Shown here: in pieces, positions 33,812-46,806 of the stretch
How positions within the stretch are numbered: the stretch's first letter is position 1
How the letters are laid out: each line of letters opens with the position of its first letter
DNA from: Gigaspora margarita
Taxonomy: Eukaryota; Glomeromycota; Glomeromycetes; Diversisporales; Gigasporaceae
Direction of reading: 5' to 3'
Assembly: GCA_009809945.1 (NCBI GenBank)
Contig: WTPW01000584.1
Location: 271,156-335,155 of the forward strand
DNA length: 64,000 nucleotides
Position numbers and translations under genes: made by a program
The notes under the pieces: generated by a model
Seen by the model: only the letters and a program-made list of their open reading frames with translations
Databases searched by the model: none
Told to the model about the DNA's origin: nothing

Positions 33812-34414
33812 CTTAATGACCCACATCTCCTTGGTAATAGTATACATATCTGACTACAACAACTACAAAATATCTTATAGTCTACTACTAATATACTATA
33901 ATACTCTAATCCTCTTATTGATGGTTCTAACAAACATTCTACTACTTTCAAAATAATTTTATTACTTAAGCATCTAGAATTTTTTATTGCAGCACACTCC
34001 AAAATCTTATGCCCCTTCACTATCAACTTACTCTATACCCCATTTGAATCTTTACTATATAACCACCTCCAATATATAACTTTCAAATGTCAACTATATT
34101 CCAAACATATTATGTTCTTAAATCAACTTACTTTCTATAATAATACAATACTTCTAGCTTGGTCACACATTTCTTCTAGAATCTTTAATCTTATTTCAGA
34201 AAATACCAACCTGGTTTTGCACACTGTAAAATAAAATTCTATTTAATACTTCTACTCACAAAATTAATACCTCTCTCCATCTTTCCAATACTAATTCAAA
34301 CTAGTCACTTAAATCCATATTTAAACCATGGATAATATTTTACTTAGATCAAGAAATTATAGTTGGAAAAGCTTGACGTTTTAATCACTCTACAAATACA
34401 ATCTATATAATACA

Positions 34415-35205
34415 TTGGAAATACATGCTGATCTTAGTTTTACATCCTTATATTCTACACCAGATGCACACTGTACTCCCTGTTTTCTAAACTCAAACAG
34501 GATTCAAAATACATGTACTCTAGATATATCAGCTACATTATCTACCAAATTTCTTGGTAGAAAAATCTACACCCAATCTACAAACAAACTTCAACTCAAT
34601 GCTAACTATTTAGATCTACAATACTCTATTGCTTCCTGCCATTTTATTAATATTCTACCTCTTCTTCAAATTACAATATATAGCAACCCTATTTTAGATA
34701 TCTTTTTAAGTTCCTCTGCTACTTCAAAACTTCAAACTATAGCACAATCTAATACCATATTCTCAAACTTTTCCTTCTATACTAATAGTTCTGTTATTAA
34801 CATTTCTGATCCAAGATGCACTATGGGAATCACATGGATCCAGGTTTTTGATAACCAGATCTCTCATTACTTCTCTGCACAAATTCAAAACTGGCCATTA
34901 TCATATAAAGCAGAATTAATTGCTATATTATTAGCAATTAGCTCATGTTCTCAAAATAGCAATATATATATATATATACTGACTTTTTATTCATTATTTC
35001 AAAATACAATACTTTAAACTCACAAATACAAAACTACAACAAACTATACTCTTACAACTACTGGCCTATCTGGCATACTCTTCTTAATCTTATCAAACTA
35101 TTCTCTTTAAACATTATATTCCATAAAGTACAAGCACATAATAATGATATATACAACAACAAAGCTGATGAACTTGCAAAAAATCACTACTTTAGAATTC
35201 CATCT
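34415..35205 (+). pseudogene. LINE copy 2 RNase H
   Basis: The 200-residue frame contains FYTNSSV (first Asp replaced by Asn, the same change as in copy 1), GITWIQVF and YKAELIAILLAI (Glu). After a frame break NNKADELAKN (last Asp) appears near 35160. Confidence 0.78.
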
Positions 35206-35372
35206 TCACAATATATACAACCCCTTCTTTAGTCTCATCTACAAAAAATATAATATAGAACAACCTACATGACATGCTATCAAAAATATTTGCAATGTAC
35301 ATATAATTGCTATGTAGTCCTCCTAACATAGAATTAAACAAATCATCTTTATAGCTCAACAAATAGATTGAA

Positions 35373-36020
35373 ATGCAACCTGGCTATATCTTAACTACAA
35401 TTATAAATGTACTTACAACTATACTAATTTCCAGCTTAGCTCCCAAAAATCTTTTTGCATTAAATACATGCTACACATGCTTCCTACTCTTTTACATTTT
35501 CTTTCTATTAATTCTGCAAATATATATCCTACTTGCATTACATTCAACCAAACTGATCACAGATTCCATTGGCTTATTTCAAATATAATCCAAAATATAA
35601 TTACACAATACTCCTTTTCAGATCTACTAGATCTATTTCTCAATGAACTACAACAGCTATACAACTATCTTTTAACTCATTACTGCCTTTTTCCTACACA
35701 ATCTACACCATTAAATACTACAACTTTCTATACTACAATTCAGGGTTATATTCCAAAATCACTTATCAATATTATATCTCAACATAATTTCTACAAAAAT
35801 GCAGCCAATACTATTATTAAGCTCCTTTTACTTATTTCACAAAGAATCTATAAACAATTATGAAAACTATACTGCATAAATTTAGCACATTGGAATCTAC
35901 ACAAGCTTTACTCCAATCCCATACAATATCTACCAAACCTTTATATATTTCTTGTTACAACAGAGCTTTATATACTTATAACTACATTTGTGGCTTACCA
36001 GTTTAACAATATGAAAATAA
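35373..36020 (+). pseudogene. LINE copy 2 C-terminal region
   Basis: Overlapping frames of 71 and 131 residues. CYTC and TCITFNQTDHRFHWL remnants correspond to the Cys/His cluster and following helix of copy 1. Broken by frame changes. Confidence 0.5.
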
Positions 36021-36154
36021 CAATAGCACATGTTCACCTTTGGGCTTAGTACTCAGAAAAATAGAAATCTGGTCATACAACTGGATAAAATATAGCTTCC
36101 CAACTAACTTTATTCTCTATATTCAAATCTAGATGAGTCTTAACCACTCTAGTA

Positions 36155-36433
36155 CAGTATTGTACATTTTGGCTATCCACAGCCTTTTTTGGCTTGTTCA
36201 TATCCAAAATTGTCCAAACATCCAAGATTATCCAAAGCTTGTCCAGGCTTTAATAATTAATGTATCTATCTAAAAAATATATATTTCTATATTTTTTTAG
36301 GTGCTGAACACATTTCAGTTAAAATCAAAATAGGTTATCTTAATAAATTTTAAGTAATTTTACTTTATTTAATTGTCCAAAATTGTCCAAAATTGTTCAA
36401 ATCATTGTTCAAAGCTGTCCTGTGACAACACTG
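36155..36433. mobile_element. hAT-like miniature element, 279 bp
   Basis: Flanked by CTCTAGTA on both sides (36147-36154 and 36434-36441), a perfect 8-bp duplication. Ends CAGTATTGTAC and (other strand) CAGTGTTGTCA fit hAT. Subterminal ATTGTCCAAA repeats occur on both sides. Confidence 0.9.
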
Positions 36434-36753
36434 CTCTAGTAGGTTTAGGTTGTAGATAAATTAGTTAAAATTTTTCTATTTATAGTCTGAGTCTTAATTC
36501 TTGTATAATTAATAATTGTAATTTGAGAAACTTTATGATGAATCTCATACATTTTATTAATAAAGATAAAGACAAAACCTCACCTTAACACCAAAAAAAA
36601 AATATATATATATATATAAGTTAAATAATAGAGAAATATGATTGCTAAAAAAATTTTGTCTTAAAAATAAATTATTATCATTCTATAAAAATAACTATTT
36701 ATTAAGTAATTTTTAAAAAATATATATGATATTTTATAAATAAAAATAAAATT

Positions 36754-36840
36754 GACTCATGGTTCAATAGTTTAGTAGTTGCACTCCTGGGTTATCAGTT
36801 AGAAGGTTGCTAGTTCAAGTCAAGTAAGAACAAAAATTAT
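36754..36840 (+). mobile_element. Degenerate tRNA-like SINE head
   Basis: TAGTTTAGTAGTTG (A-box-like) and AGTTCAAGTCAAG (B-box-like) at tRNA-like spacing, followed by AT-rich sequence with no clear tail. It differs from the other SINEs in the window. Confidence 0.5.
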
Positions 36841-37934
36841 ACAAGAATCATAATTGAAGATCAACTACATTAGTTAATAAAATTTATTATATATACCAAA
36901 TTTAGAAATTCCTATATTAAGATGCTACTAATAAGTTTCTGGTTACTAATAAGACACTAATAGTGAGATTCTATTGCCAAAAAAAACACTACTGGTAAAA
37001 TTTTGGTTGCCAAATATCATCATTTAAAATTAAAAATATTGTTAGTAAAATTCTGGTTGTAAAATATCTAGAAATTTACCTATATATATTTATGTAATAC
37101 ATGCAAACTTTCAAAATATATAGAACCTAATTTAGAAGGTCCATTAGTAAAAACAGAATGTTAAATAAAACAGTTATCATATAATATCTCAAAGATAATT
37201 GCTATCTTAGTGTTTAAAAAATAAAAAATAAAAAAAATAAAAAATAAAATTATATTTACTATATTTGTAGTTAATTCCAATTCATTTTACATTGAATAGA
37301 ACCTAGACATCTAGTACAGAGGTCACAAGTTACGTGTTTTAGCAAAAACCCCAAAATTTAAGAAGCAAAAACAGTTTTTAGCAATTATCTTGGCATCTAG
37401 TAGTCCAATTTGAATAAACTTTTTTTTTTAAATGAAGCCCTTAGTGAGGTGCATCTAATAAAAAAAGGCATTCAATTTTGATTACTGAATAATAAGTTAT
37501 TTAACAAAATATAGTTTTACCAATTTTAGCAAATTAGGTCAAAATTGGCCAAAACCCAGTTATGACATATATAAGAAATATCCGAGGTCCTCATTGAATA
37601 TTTATATAAGGATTTGAGTTTATAATTTTGTTTAACATTTTCTTAAGAAGTTTAAGCATGGCGAGGGAAGGGGTCAAATTAAACAAACATATTAAAATTG
37701 CAAAAAATAAACACATTATTATTGGTCAACTTATAAACACGTGACTTATTGGAATCCTAAGATGAGATGAGCGTTCTGATTGGCCTGTTTAATTCTAGAG
37801 GGAGCTCTTAGAGCTAGTGGGGGAGAATATTAAATGAAATTGTAATTTCAAATAGCCTAATTATTATTTCTTTTTTAAAAATCTTATTTTTTTTAGGATA
37901 TAATTATATTTCTTAAATGTAATTAATTTACTAG
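36841..37934. other. AT-rich non-coding stretch
   Basis: No supported gene; one moderately GC-richer patch near 37640-37820 without a recognisable signal. Confidence 0.55.
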
Positions 37935-37936
37935 TA

Positions 37937-38123
37937 CAGTTGAACCTCCCCAAACCAGTATACATAGTGGACAAGCTTTGTATCAGTATTGAGAGGTTAT
38001 CAGATTTGAAATCTTTATAAACTATATAAATTCATATAACAGAAACAGACTTGGTAGATTAATTTTTTATCAGATTTGACAGGTTATCAGATTTGATAGG
38101 ATCAATTTTGGGAGGTTCAACTG
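37937..38123. mobile_element. pogo-like miniature element, 187 bp
   Basis: Ends CAGTTGAACCTCCC and (other strand) CAGTTGAACCTCCC are perfect inverted repeats flanked by TA (37935-37936 and 38124-38125). Inside, TATCAGATTTGA is repeated. CAGT ends with TA duplication fit pogo/Tc1 elements. Confidence 0.88.
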
Positions 38124-38899
38124 TATTAGAAAATAATCTTTCTAAAAGCACAAATAGAGCTAAAAGTAATGAACATTTTATTGCAAGTTGAGATAATGTT
38201 GGAAAATGAATTTTGTTATAACTTAATTATATTATATATTGGTTTATTTATATAAAATTATCTAAATGCAGTTCTAGATATTAAATAAAAACTAGCAGCT
38301 TTAAAATGGCTAGATACAAACTATAGGCTTAAAATTCTAATTACAACATGCCCTTATAGTTTTTAATAACAACAAATACAACTATTATATTTTTTTATAT
38401 ACATATATAAAAAAGAAAACATTTAAACTTTCAAATATTTAGTATAAAACAATTATATGCTTTAGAATCGATTCTAAATCTAGAATCAATTTTAAAATAT
38501 AAAAAATAATTAAATCATTTCTCTAAACATGAGAATCAATTCTAATTTGATTAATAATTAAACTGATTTTTGTAGAATTGATTTATAGCCTTAATTGTGA
38601 ATTAAAAATGGCCAAAATTATATTTAATTATGACAAATCAGTTCTCTTTGTATAATAATAACATGATTTGAGTACAAAAAGAAAAACCTGAAAATGTTGA
38701 TTTTTACAATTCCAATGCAACCTAACCAATCTTAAATCACATACTGCCAATTACTAGTATAGTGAGTAGTTTCTTATAGTAGAAGCTATGTTTATTCCAA
38801 TGCAAACTAACTTGACTTTAATTACATACAATAAAAATTGTATTAATTCTAATACAACTAACATAATCTTAACTACCAAAGGTAATATCAAGTTACTAT

Positions 38900-39335
38900 A
38901 TACTATGGTCACCAGAATAGCAAGTAAGTTTTGTAACAGAATTTTTATAGTAACTTATTTTCGATAATCATGTAAAAATTTTAAATTGCATAATAGAAAT
39001 CATATAATATAACAAAATTCTTTATTATAGTATATTATAATTGAAATTATATACACCAACTTAACCAAATACTATAACTACTAGATAGCAAGTTCTATAA
39101 CAGAATTTTTTATAGTAACTTATAGATAACTTCAATACTATTTCAACCACTATATGTACCTCATTAGCAAATTTTTGTAACTAAATTTTTTACTTTAAAT
39201 TATAATAATTCCAATTTCATATATAAATTACAAGACTATACAATATTAATTACTATATGTACATTAACAACTAAATTCTATAACAGAATTCTTTATAGTA
39301 ACTCATAGTATAATTTATGATAATTTTAATACAAG
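38900..39335. repeat. Degenerate tandem repeat around a GTTCTATAACAGAATTTTTT motif
   Basis: At least four spaced copies (near 38928, 39090, 39172 and 39275) of AAGTTCTATAACAGAATTTT followed by TATAGTAACTTATAG. A fifth copy at about 41340-41390 continues the series after the inserted element at 39373-41333. Confidence 0.7.
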
Positions 39336-39533
39336 TTTTAACCATATATTGTGATCTCCAGATTAATAAATATTGGGGATGATGCTAAAATCAGATGATG
39401 CTAAAATTCATGTGATCTCCTTATTATTAAATTTTCTAAAATTTTCAAAAATTATGTATACACTACATTGAATACTATAACTGGTCAGTATACTATTATG
39501 CTATATGCTGCATAAATCCATTCGTAATATCAA

Positions 39534-39694
39534 TATATAAAAGACCTCCTAACCATATCAAAAAGGCAACCCCAACTCTAACTCTAGCTATGAGGCAAAA
39601 AGCATCTATAAAACCACTAACAAAAAAATTGTCTCAGTTTCAGGTTAGGGTTAGGGTCACCTTTTTGATACAGTTAGAAGGTCTTTTATATATA
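39534..39694. mobile_element. 160-bp miniature element with telomere-like loop
   Basis: TATATAAAAGACCTCCTAAC and (other strand) TATATAAAAGACCTTCTAAC form arms of about 33 bp. The loop includes GGTTAGGGTTAGGGTC near 39640-39660. Confidence 0.75.
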
Positions 39695-39698
39695 GATA

Positions 39699-41141
39699 TG
39701 GTCTGGTGCAAAAAGATTTGTACCTCAAGCTCTAAAATTAATTTTGTCCATATAGAAAAGTTCTTCAATTTTAACAATTTATTTATAATTTTTTTATGCC
39801 AAATAAAGCAGGTTCTGGGCTATCTTTTGATATATTTTTTGTTGTTATTGCAATAAATTTTTGAAAAAATTCAATTAAATTAAAAAAAAATAGATTTTTT
39901 TTAAAGAAATTTAGATTTTAGGCATTTTCACAAGCTATATGCAGTTTAATAGTTTGTACTATGCAAGTGCATAGCCATGCATATGCTGAATATATGGTTA
40001 AAATTTCAGCTTAATTGGATTAGTAGTTGTCGAGAAATAAATTTTTAAAGTTTAATGCTCAATTTACTATGTAGTACAAAAGTTGTCTATGTAATTTTGT
40101 ACAACTTTTGTACTATATAGTAAATTGAGCATTAAACTTTAAAAATTCATTTCTTTTTTTTTTTTTTGTTTTACAACCGAGACCTTGTCTTGATTCTTTA
40201 TTAAGTTATTAAAGACGTAATATTTGTTACATGAATGAGGATACAACTAGCCACACGTGCACTTTTGGTGCCTAATTTAAGTGGTCCGCCCAAAGGTTCC
40301 ACACTAGCTACCATACCTACAACCCAACTACGGAAGTTGCCTATTTAAACCCTCTGGTTCATGGTCCTCCTATTACTACCCGACTCACTACATATATATG
40401 TAGATATTTGTGGGGCCCCAACTCGTTCAAGAATGTTCGACTCGGACTACTTTATCCGTGGCCTAGAGTTGGCTAGGTAGGACGTAAGTCCTTCTTAGTC
40501 TTCTTATCCAGTTTTAACCTGGACTTTCTGTACCCACTTAACCGCAACTGGCCAAGGTCCGTCGAAAAACGCCGCCAGGAGTTCATGACATGATCTTCAC
40601 TACGTCTCGTGACTTCGGTTACCCAAATCGTCGATCCAAACCAACAAGTTCTGCCCTGCAAAGTTTGTTATACCAATTATTAAAATTCGCATTCGCCGTC
40701 CACAGGACTTGAACCGGCAATCTTTCAATTTGTAACCTCAGAGCATAACCGCTATGCTATCAGACCCGAGGTCTTTAAAAATTCATTTCTTGACAACTAA
40801 TGATCCAATTAAGCTAAAATTTTAACTATATATTCAGCATATGCGTGGCTATGCACTTGCGTAGTATAACACTATTACACTGCATATAGCTTGCGAAAAT
40901 GCCTAAAATCTAAATTTTTTTTAAAAAAATCTATTTTTTTTAATTTAATTGAATTTTTTCAAAAATTTATTGCTCAACAAAATATTTATAAAATAACAAC
41001 AAAAAATATATCAAAAGATAGCCCAGAATCTGCTTTATTTGGCATAAAAAATTATAAATAAATTGTTAAAATTGAAGAACTTTTCTATATAGACAAAATT
41101 AATTTTAGAGCTTGAGATACAAATCTTTCTGTACCGGGCCA
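39699..41141. mobile_element. Tc1/mariner-like foldback element (split by a SINE)
   Basis: Arms of about 390 bp start TGGTCTGGTGCAAAAAGATT and (other strand) TGGCCCGGTACAGAAAGATT, with TA on both sides (39697-39698 and 41142-41143). The fold centre is near 40090. The right arm is cut by the SINE at 40156-40773. The 88-residue frame 39590-39856 is a chance frame. Confidence 0.82.
40156..40773 (-). mobile_element. tRNA-derived SINE, copy 2
   Basis: On the minus strand the head GACCTCGGGTCTGATAGCAT parallels copy 1 (GACCTGTGGGCTGATAGCGT), with an A box near 40750-40761 and a B box GGTTCAAGTCCT at 40704-40715. The 3' end is a poly-T on the plus strand (40156-40167). It is flanked by an 18-bp direct repeat TTTAAAAATTCATTTCTT (40138-40155 and 40774-40791). 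The body is GC-richer than the surroundings and differs from copy 1, so they may be subfamilies sharing a head. The 62-residue minus frame in it is not a gene. Confidence 0.9.
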
Positions 41142-41699
41142 TATCAAAAATGTGATTTATACAATATATAGACATATATTGAATTAACCATACTATAACC
41201 AACCTTATTTAATTGTTTTGATTATATTATAGTGTAGATTGATTATTTATATGATTTTTAAAATTTTAGAAAATTTGATAATACAGAGATTATGTAGATT
41301 TCAGTATTATCTAATTTTAGCATTATTCTTGACAATAAATAAGTTCTGAATTTTTTATAGTAACTTATAGTAAAAATACCAGGAATGGAGTTTCATAAAA
41401 GTGAAATGAAGGGTATGGTTTACAGCTATCTAAAATGATATATGTCCACAAAATCTCATATTTGGTTGGTTGGTGTGATTATAAATCTTTCCTTTTCTGT
41501 TTTAATGGACATTTTCAGAATTGCCTTGTGATCTGCACATTTTCACAGGTTTATTTTTATAGTAAATGCTAAAGGCATATATTACATAGATGTATACTTG
41601 ATACAAATAAAGCTAACATAGATTTTCATTTATAATTATTATTGCTTGATTAGCTACTTTATTGCAAATATAAAAAAATATATGAGAATAAGTTTACCA

Positions 41700-41910
41700 T
41701 CCAAACAAGCTCTAGCATTACATACTCAAAACTCAATACCTATGACAAAACCTCTAGTTTATGAAAAATTACTTAAACCTGTATTAATCATTCTCCCAAC
41801 CTATCAGATGCATATACTCTAACTTTTGCTCTTTAAATTTTCTAATACCAAGGTCCTTGTCTAGCACATGAAACTGCAATATAGACAAGATAGCTAACCT
41901 ATATATATAG
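41700..41910. repeat. Dispersed repeat, copy 1
   Basis: ATCCAAACAAGCTCT, AAAACCTCTAGT, ACCAAGGTCCT and ACATGAAA occur in the same order at 63480-63660, so both are diverged copies of one unclassified repeat. Confidence 0.65.
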
Positions 41911-42185
41911 CTAAAAGAGAATCAGGTATCATATTGCAGCATCTATTTTAGATACTTGAGTAGGGTCAACTTGGGAGTACTAGGACAGAAATCAGTATTG
42001 TATCCAAAGAAGGCTTCTAACTCTCTCCCAAACCCTTCTAACATACTTCTAATCACTATTGAATTCATACTTTGCATACCTTCTGGCTTAAATCTAGCTA
42101 TAAATATTGTATTCGATATTAAACTATATGTTTGCAGCTCAAAAATGAATATGCCTTCTATAGCCTTTTTAGCCCAATTTGATAT

Positions 42186-42790
42186 GTAAATAAGATATCA
42201 AAAAGGTATACTATCTGCTTGCCCTGCTATGTTCAAAAAACACTAAAACATGAAGTGTTGAGTGTGTTTTTTGAATGGTATTACAAGCCTAAGATGCATA
42301 CTAATTTTAATGATATTCTATAATGAATTCTAAAATGATTTTATTACTAACTAGCATTGTTAAATTTTTGACTTATATCCCAAATTTTGGTACTTGCCCT
42401 ATAGAGTGGTATCAAAATTTCTTGTATACAGAAGGGTTCTAAATCTGATTTCAAGCTTATTTGAGTATGCATTTTATTGCTATTATGAGAAGACATTCTA
42501 AACCAAATTATGATAAAAAACTAGACCAAAAAATAATATCAAAATACCAAATTTTCACATATTGGTACCCAAAATTTGAGACCCGCTTTAATATACAAAT
42601 AAGATATCAAAAAAGTATACTATTTTGGTTTCCTTGTAATGCTCAAAAAATACTGAAACCATGAAGTGATGAGTGTGTTTTTTGAGCGGGCATATCAAGC
42701 CTAAGATGCATGCCAAAGATATCCTAGAATTAATTCTAAAGCTGATTTATTACGATAAACTTAGAACAAAAAATGATACTATAAATTGTT
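42186..42790. repeat. Direct repeat of about 200 bp, two copies
   Basis: Blocks starting ATAAGATATCAAAAA at 42190 and 42601 share the AAGTATACTAT, hairpin (TCAAAAAA ... TTTTTTGA) and AAGCCTAAGATGCAT phrases. The 77- and 67-residue frames here look like chance frames. Confidence 0.7.
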
Positions 42791-42938
42791 TCAAATTAAT
42801 CACTATATATTGGTTTTCGAGCTAGTGAGAAAAAATATATAGCAAATTTCTATTTAAACAAACCATTTTATAAATATTATATATTACTTAAGGGTATTAT
42901 AATTAAAGAAAAATTTTTATAAGTATTATATATCAATC

Positions 42939-45900
42939 ATGGTTGAACATACATATACAAGTTGTGATAAAAGCTTTTCTAATTATGGAAGCTTCGTTGA
43001 CATAATGAAAAAAATATAAATGTTGACCAAAAATAATTCTTCAAATCCTAGTCAAAATCTATGCTTCTGAAAAACATTTTCAATCAATTTATGAAGTAGA
43101 AGACAGAATTATAGAAAAAGAACCATTCTCAAAAAATATAGAATTTTTAAAAAGAAAACCAGACATTAATAGACAGCACCAAAACCATAATTCTATGACA
43201 GTATGGGAAGGTATAGTGCTATTAATCAAAATCTAGCATATGCTTTTAATAAGAACAAGGCAATCTGACAGAATATGCAGATGCACCTTATATGCTCCAA
43301 CTTATAGCTTCAGCACGAAGCTCAATTACAAAAATTCTAAAGAAGAGCTTTACAAAAAGGATCAAATAAAATTAGCATTGGTTATACCCACCATATATAT
43401 AAAATATACATATAAAGGAGTTGGTAATGTTACTAACATAAAAAACTATAAAATTTTTTATCACTATCCATACCACAGAGAAAATATGCATACACTTCTT
43501 TCTGAAAATTATATAAATGATCATATAACTAGATTTGTAGAAGAAATTGACCAAAAAATTGAGGCATATTTAAAAGAAGAATTTGGTAAAATTCTTATTT
43601 GATTAGAAATAATATTTATTGAAGCTTATAACCTTCATCGGACATATAGAGGGTCTTATATTCCTACTCCCAAAAAGCTTGCCAATACAAAGTGTACTAT
43701 TAATCCAAACAATCAAGATTTAGTTGATCCAGAAACAAATATCTTATCAGAAAAATGTCTTCAAGGTGCACTGGATGCTTATTTGCCTATCAGGATAGGC
43801 ATACAGAACATCTTAAAAGAATTTTTTGAGCCAAGAAATTTAGGCCCTATTTAAATATTGTCAAGCTAGATGAAATTCCAATGCCCAACCCAATCTGCTC
43901 ACGTATATTTAATAAGATAGAAGAGATGAACCCAGATATCTCTATTAATGTCTGGGAATAAAAAGAAGAAACAGCTACTCCCAAAGCAGTAATAGCTAGC
44001 AAAAATCATACCAGAGAACATATTATTGATCTCATGGCTCTTACAGATATTACTAAATCTGAAGATAATAAGTACAGACAAAAAAACTACTTTCTTTGGA
44101 TTAAAAATATAAATGGGCTAGTTTTTAAAGATACTGCTCATCATGGTAAAAGATATATTTGTCAAAAATGTATTCAAAGTTTTCTATCAGAAAAATCTTT
44201 AGATTATCACTGAGAGTACTATTTCAGTTTAGAAGAAGCTACCCAAAGAGTCACTTTACCTACCAAAGGGGTTAATGATTTTGAAAAATTTAAAAATTAT
44301 GCTCAGATAATTAATGCTCCATGTGTAATTATAGCAGATTTTGAAACTGATAACAAGAAATGTAATAAAGTATATAGAGGGCAAATATAAAAGCTTGCTG
44401 AACAAAAAGCCAATAGCTTCTGCTATTTGGTCACTGGATTGATACTGGAGATGTATGGGGACCTTTTCTATATTGAGTAAAAAATGCTATGCAAGAATTT
44501 GTTTGAAGAATTGATAAGGAGTTAGTTGAAATTAATAAAATCTTATCTATTAAGCATGAACAAATTGAAACTGATGAAGATAAGAAAAAATTTGCTGAAA
44601 CAGATACCTGTTGGATTTGTAAAGAAAAATTTGATATAGACAGAGATGAAGTCAAATGCTTAGAAAATAAGATATTATAGTTTAATAATAAGCTAAAAAA
44701 TATAGCAAAGAATTCAGAAGACTATAAGGTATTAACAATACAAATTCTCAAAGTATCTAAAGCAATTGACCAAATAGAAGCTATGAACAATAAAGTTTGT
44801 GATCACTGTCATATTACAGGTAAGTTTCGAGAACCTGCTCACAATACCTGTAACCTCAAACTACAGATTGAACCCTGGAAGACGCCTATTCCTGTAGTAT
44901 TTTATAATTTTTGAAGCTATAACTTTTACTTAGTTTGTGAATCTGTTAGAAATCTGCTAATGCTCCCAAATTAGAGTCATAGCTGAAATATTTAAGTGTT
45001 ATAAATCTATAAAGGTAGATCAGCTTAAATATATAGATAGTATGCAATTTATAAACAATAGCTTGGCAAATCTTACAAAAAAATTTAGAAGATAATCACC
45101 CAATATCAACTAAGCACTTCAAAGATCTAGCCTATACAAAAGAGCAATTAGATTTAGTATATCACAAAGCAGTTTACCCCTATGAATATATGGATTCGCA
45201 AGATAGATTCTTAGAGACTAAGCTTTCGCCAATTCATGAATTTAGCACATATCTTCATGGTAAAATTAGCCTAAAAGATTATAATCATGCCCAAAAAGTA
45301 TAGAAGGAATTTAACTAGCAGAATTTAGGTGAATATCATGATCTCTATCTAAAACTGATATGCTTAGCCTTGCAGATGTCTGAACATAGTTGCGAAAAAT
45401 GTCTATAGAATATGATGGACTCAATCCTAGCCATTATGTTTTACTTCTAGCATATTCTTGGGATGCTATGCTTAAGATGACAGGAGTTAAAATTGAACTA
45501 TTTACAGATATGGCTATGCATGATTATAGAAAAGGCTAAGCATGGGGTATAGCTATAGCAGGTCATCAATATTTTAAAGCCAACAATCCTAAGATGAGTA
45601 AAGCCTTTAACCCATCTAAACCAACAACATGAATTTCATATATAGACGCAACAAATCTTTATAGCTGGGTCATAAGCCAGTATTTGCCTATTGGAAATTA
45701 TTAAAGGAAGGCAAATCAGGAATATTTGCTTAAGAATTCTGATATGCAAAAGAAATATCTCAATATAGCTCTCAGAATTAAGCCAGATTTAAAATGAAGA
45801 TTGTTCTTAAATATTAAGGTACACTTTCCTTTAAAAACTCATAACTATTTGAGTGATTTACCTCCAGTAGTAGAGAATATGGCCATAAATAAAAATATGT

Positions 45901-46806
45901 TGTACCTCTATACCACAGAGCTTGTAGATAGCTTGGATGGTGGATGGTTTTCAGCAACAAAAAAATTAGTACCCTATCTTGGACCATGAAAAGATTATGT
46001 TATTCATTACCAAGAACTCCAATACTATATAAAATTAGGTATAATAGTAGATGAAGTTACAGAGATCTTATCATTCGATCAGGATAAATGGCTTGCCCTC
46101 TATATAGCTTTTAATACAGAAAAATGTAATGAGGCTAAAAAGCTAGAAACACATTTCTAAATAATTGTTTCAAACTCAAAAATAATGCTGTATATGGTAA
46201 AACTATAGAAAACATTTATAAGTACCAAGATGTCAAACTTATGAGGATGGTTAATAAGCATGATGAAAAGCCTTTCTTGAATAAAATTTATAAGCCTTCA
46301 TTTAAGTATGCTAGACAACTTGAACCTTCACTTATAGGTGCATATATAGGAAAGCTAATGTTGTTCTTAATAAGCCTATTATTGTTAAAGCATCAGTCTT
46401 GGGCCTTAGCATGCTTCACATATAATGCTTTTGGTATAGATATGTAAAAGAGAAATATGGTAATAAAGTCCAGCTTGGATATATGAATACAGATTCATTT
46501 ATATTTCAAGTTGAGACTGAGAATATCTATAAAGATATGAAAGAGCGACCTGATCTCTTTAATCTTAATAGGGATACAACTGTTGGCAAATATAAGGATG
46601 AAACTCCAGATAGTGTAATTACAGAATCCTATCATATTTGTGCCAAGTCTTATCACTATGTTTTGGCAGACAAAAGCACAAAGTCTAAATATAAAGAAGT
46701 TAGCAAAAAGGGTATGAATGAAATAGCTACAGATACATATTTCCTATTTTTAGATAGCTCACTTTTCGAGAAACCAGTAGACAATACTAAGATTTTTGAT
46801 CCTATT
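42939..46806 (+). pseudogene. Polinton-type family B DNA polymerase, N-terminal and palm part
   Basis: Fragments in changing frames give, in order: a zinc-finger-like start (SCDKSFSNYGSF), an N-terminal domain (YIPTPKKLANTKCTINP near 43660), YICQKCIQSFLSEKSLDYH (near 44150), exonuclease motif IIADFETD (near 44330), DHCHITGKFREPAHNTCN (near 44805), polymerase motif A IDATNLYSW (near 45645), motif B KLKNNAVYGKTIEN (near 46170) and motif C YMNTDSFIF (near 46480), in which the first catalytic Asp is Asn. This string is characteristic of Polinton/Maverick and adintovirus protein-primed polymerases. Stops are TGA, TAG and TAA at sites explained by C-to-T or G-to-A. The gene is cut after FDPII and resumes at 50289. 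Confidence 0.87.

Larger units (their letters stand above)
30110..36602 (+). mobile_element. Non-LTR retrotransposon (LINE), copy 2
   Basis: Same domain order as copy 1, with an A-run at 36593-36602 preceded by AATAAAGATAAAGACAAAAC. The 5' limit is not marked by a target duplication and is estimated from the start of coding-like sequence. All domains are broken. A hAT-like element sits in the 3' region (36155-36433). Confidence 0.82.
39373..41333. mobile_element. Inverted-repeat element interrupting the tandem repeat
   Basis: GATGATGCTAAAATCAGATG near 39379 and (other strand) AATAATGCTAAAATTAGATA near 41326 begin inverted arms of about 80 bp. The same AATAAATA lies on both sides (39365-39372 and 41334-41341), a possible 8-bp duplication, though the motif is low-complexity. 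It contains the next three elements. Confidence 0.65.
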
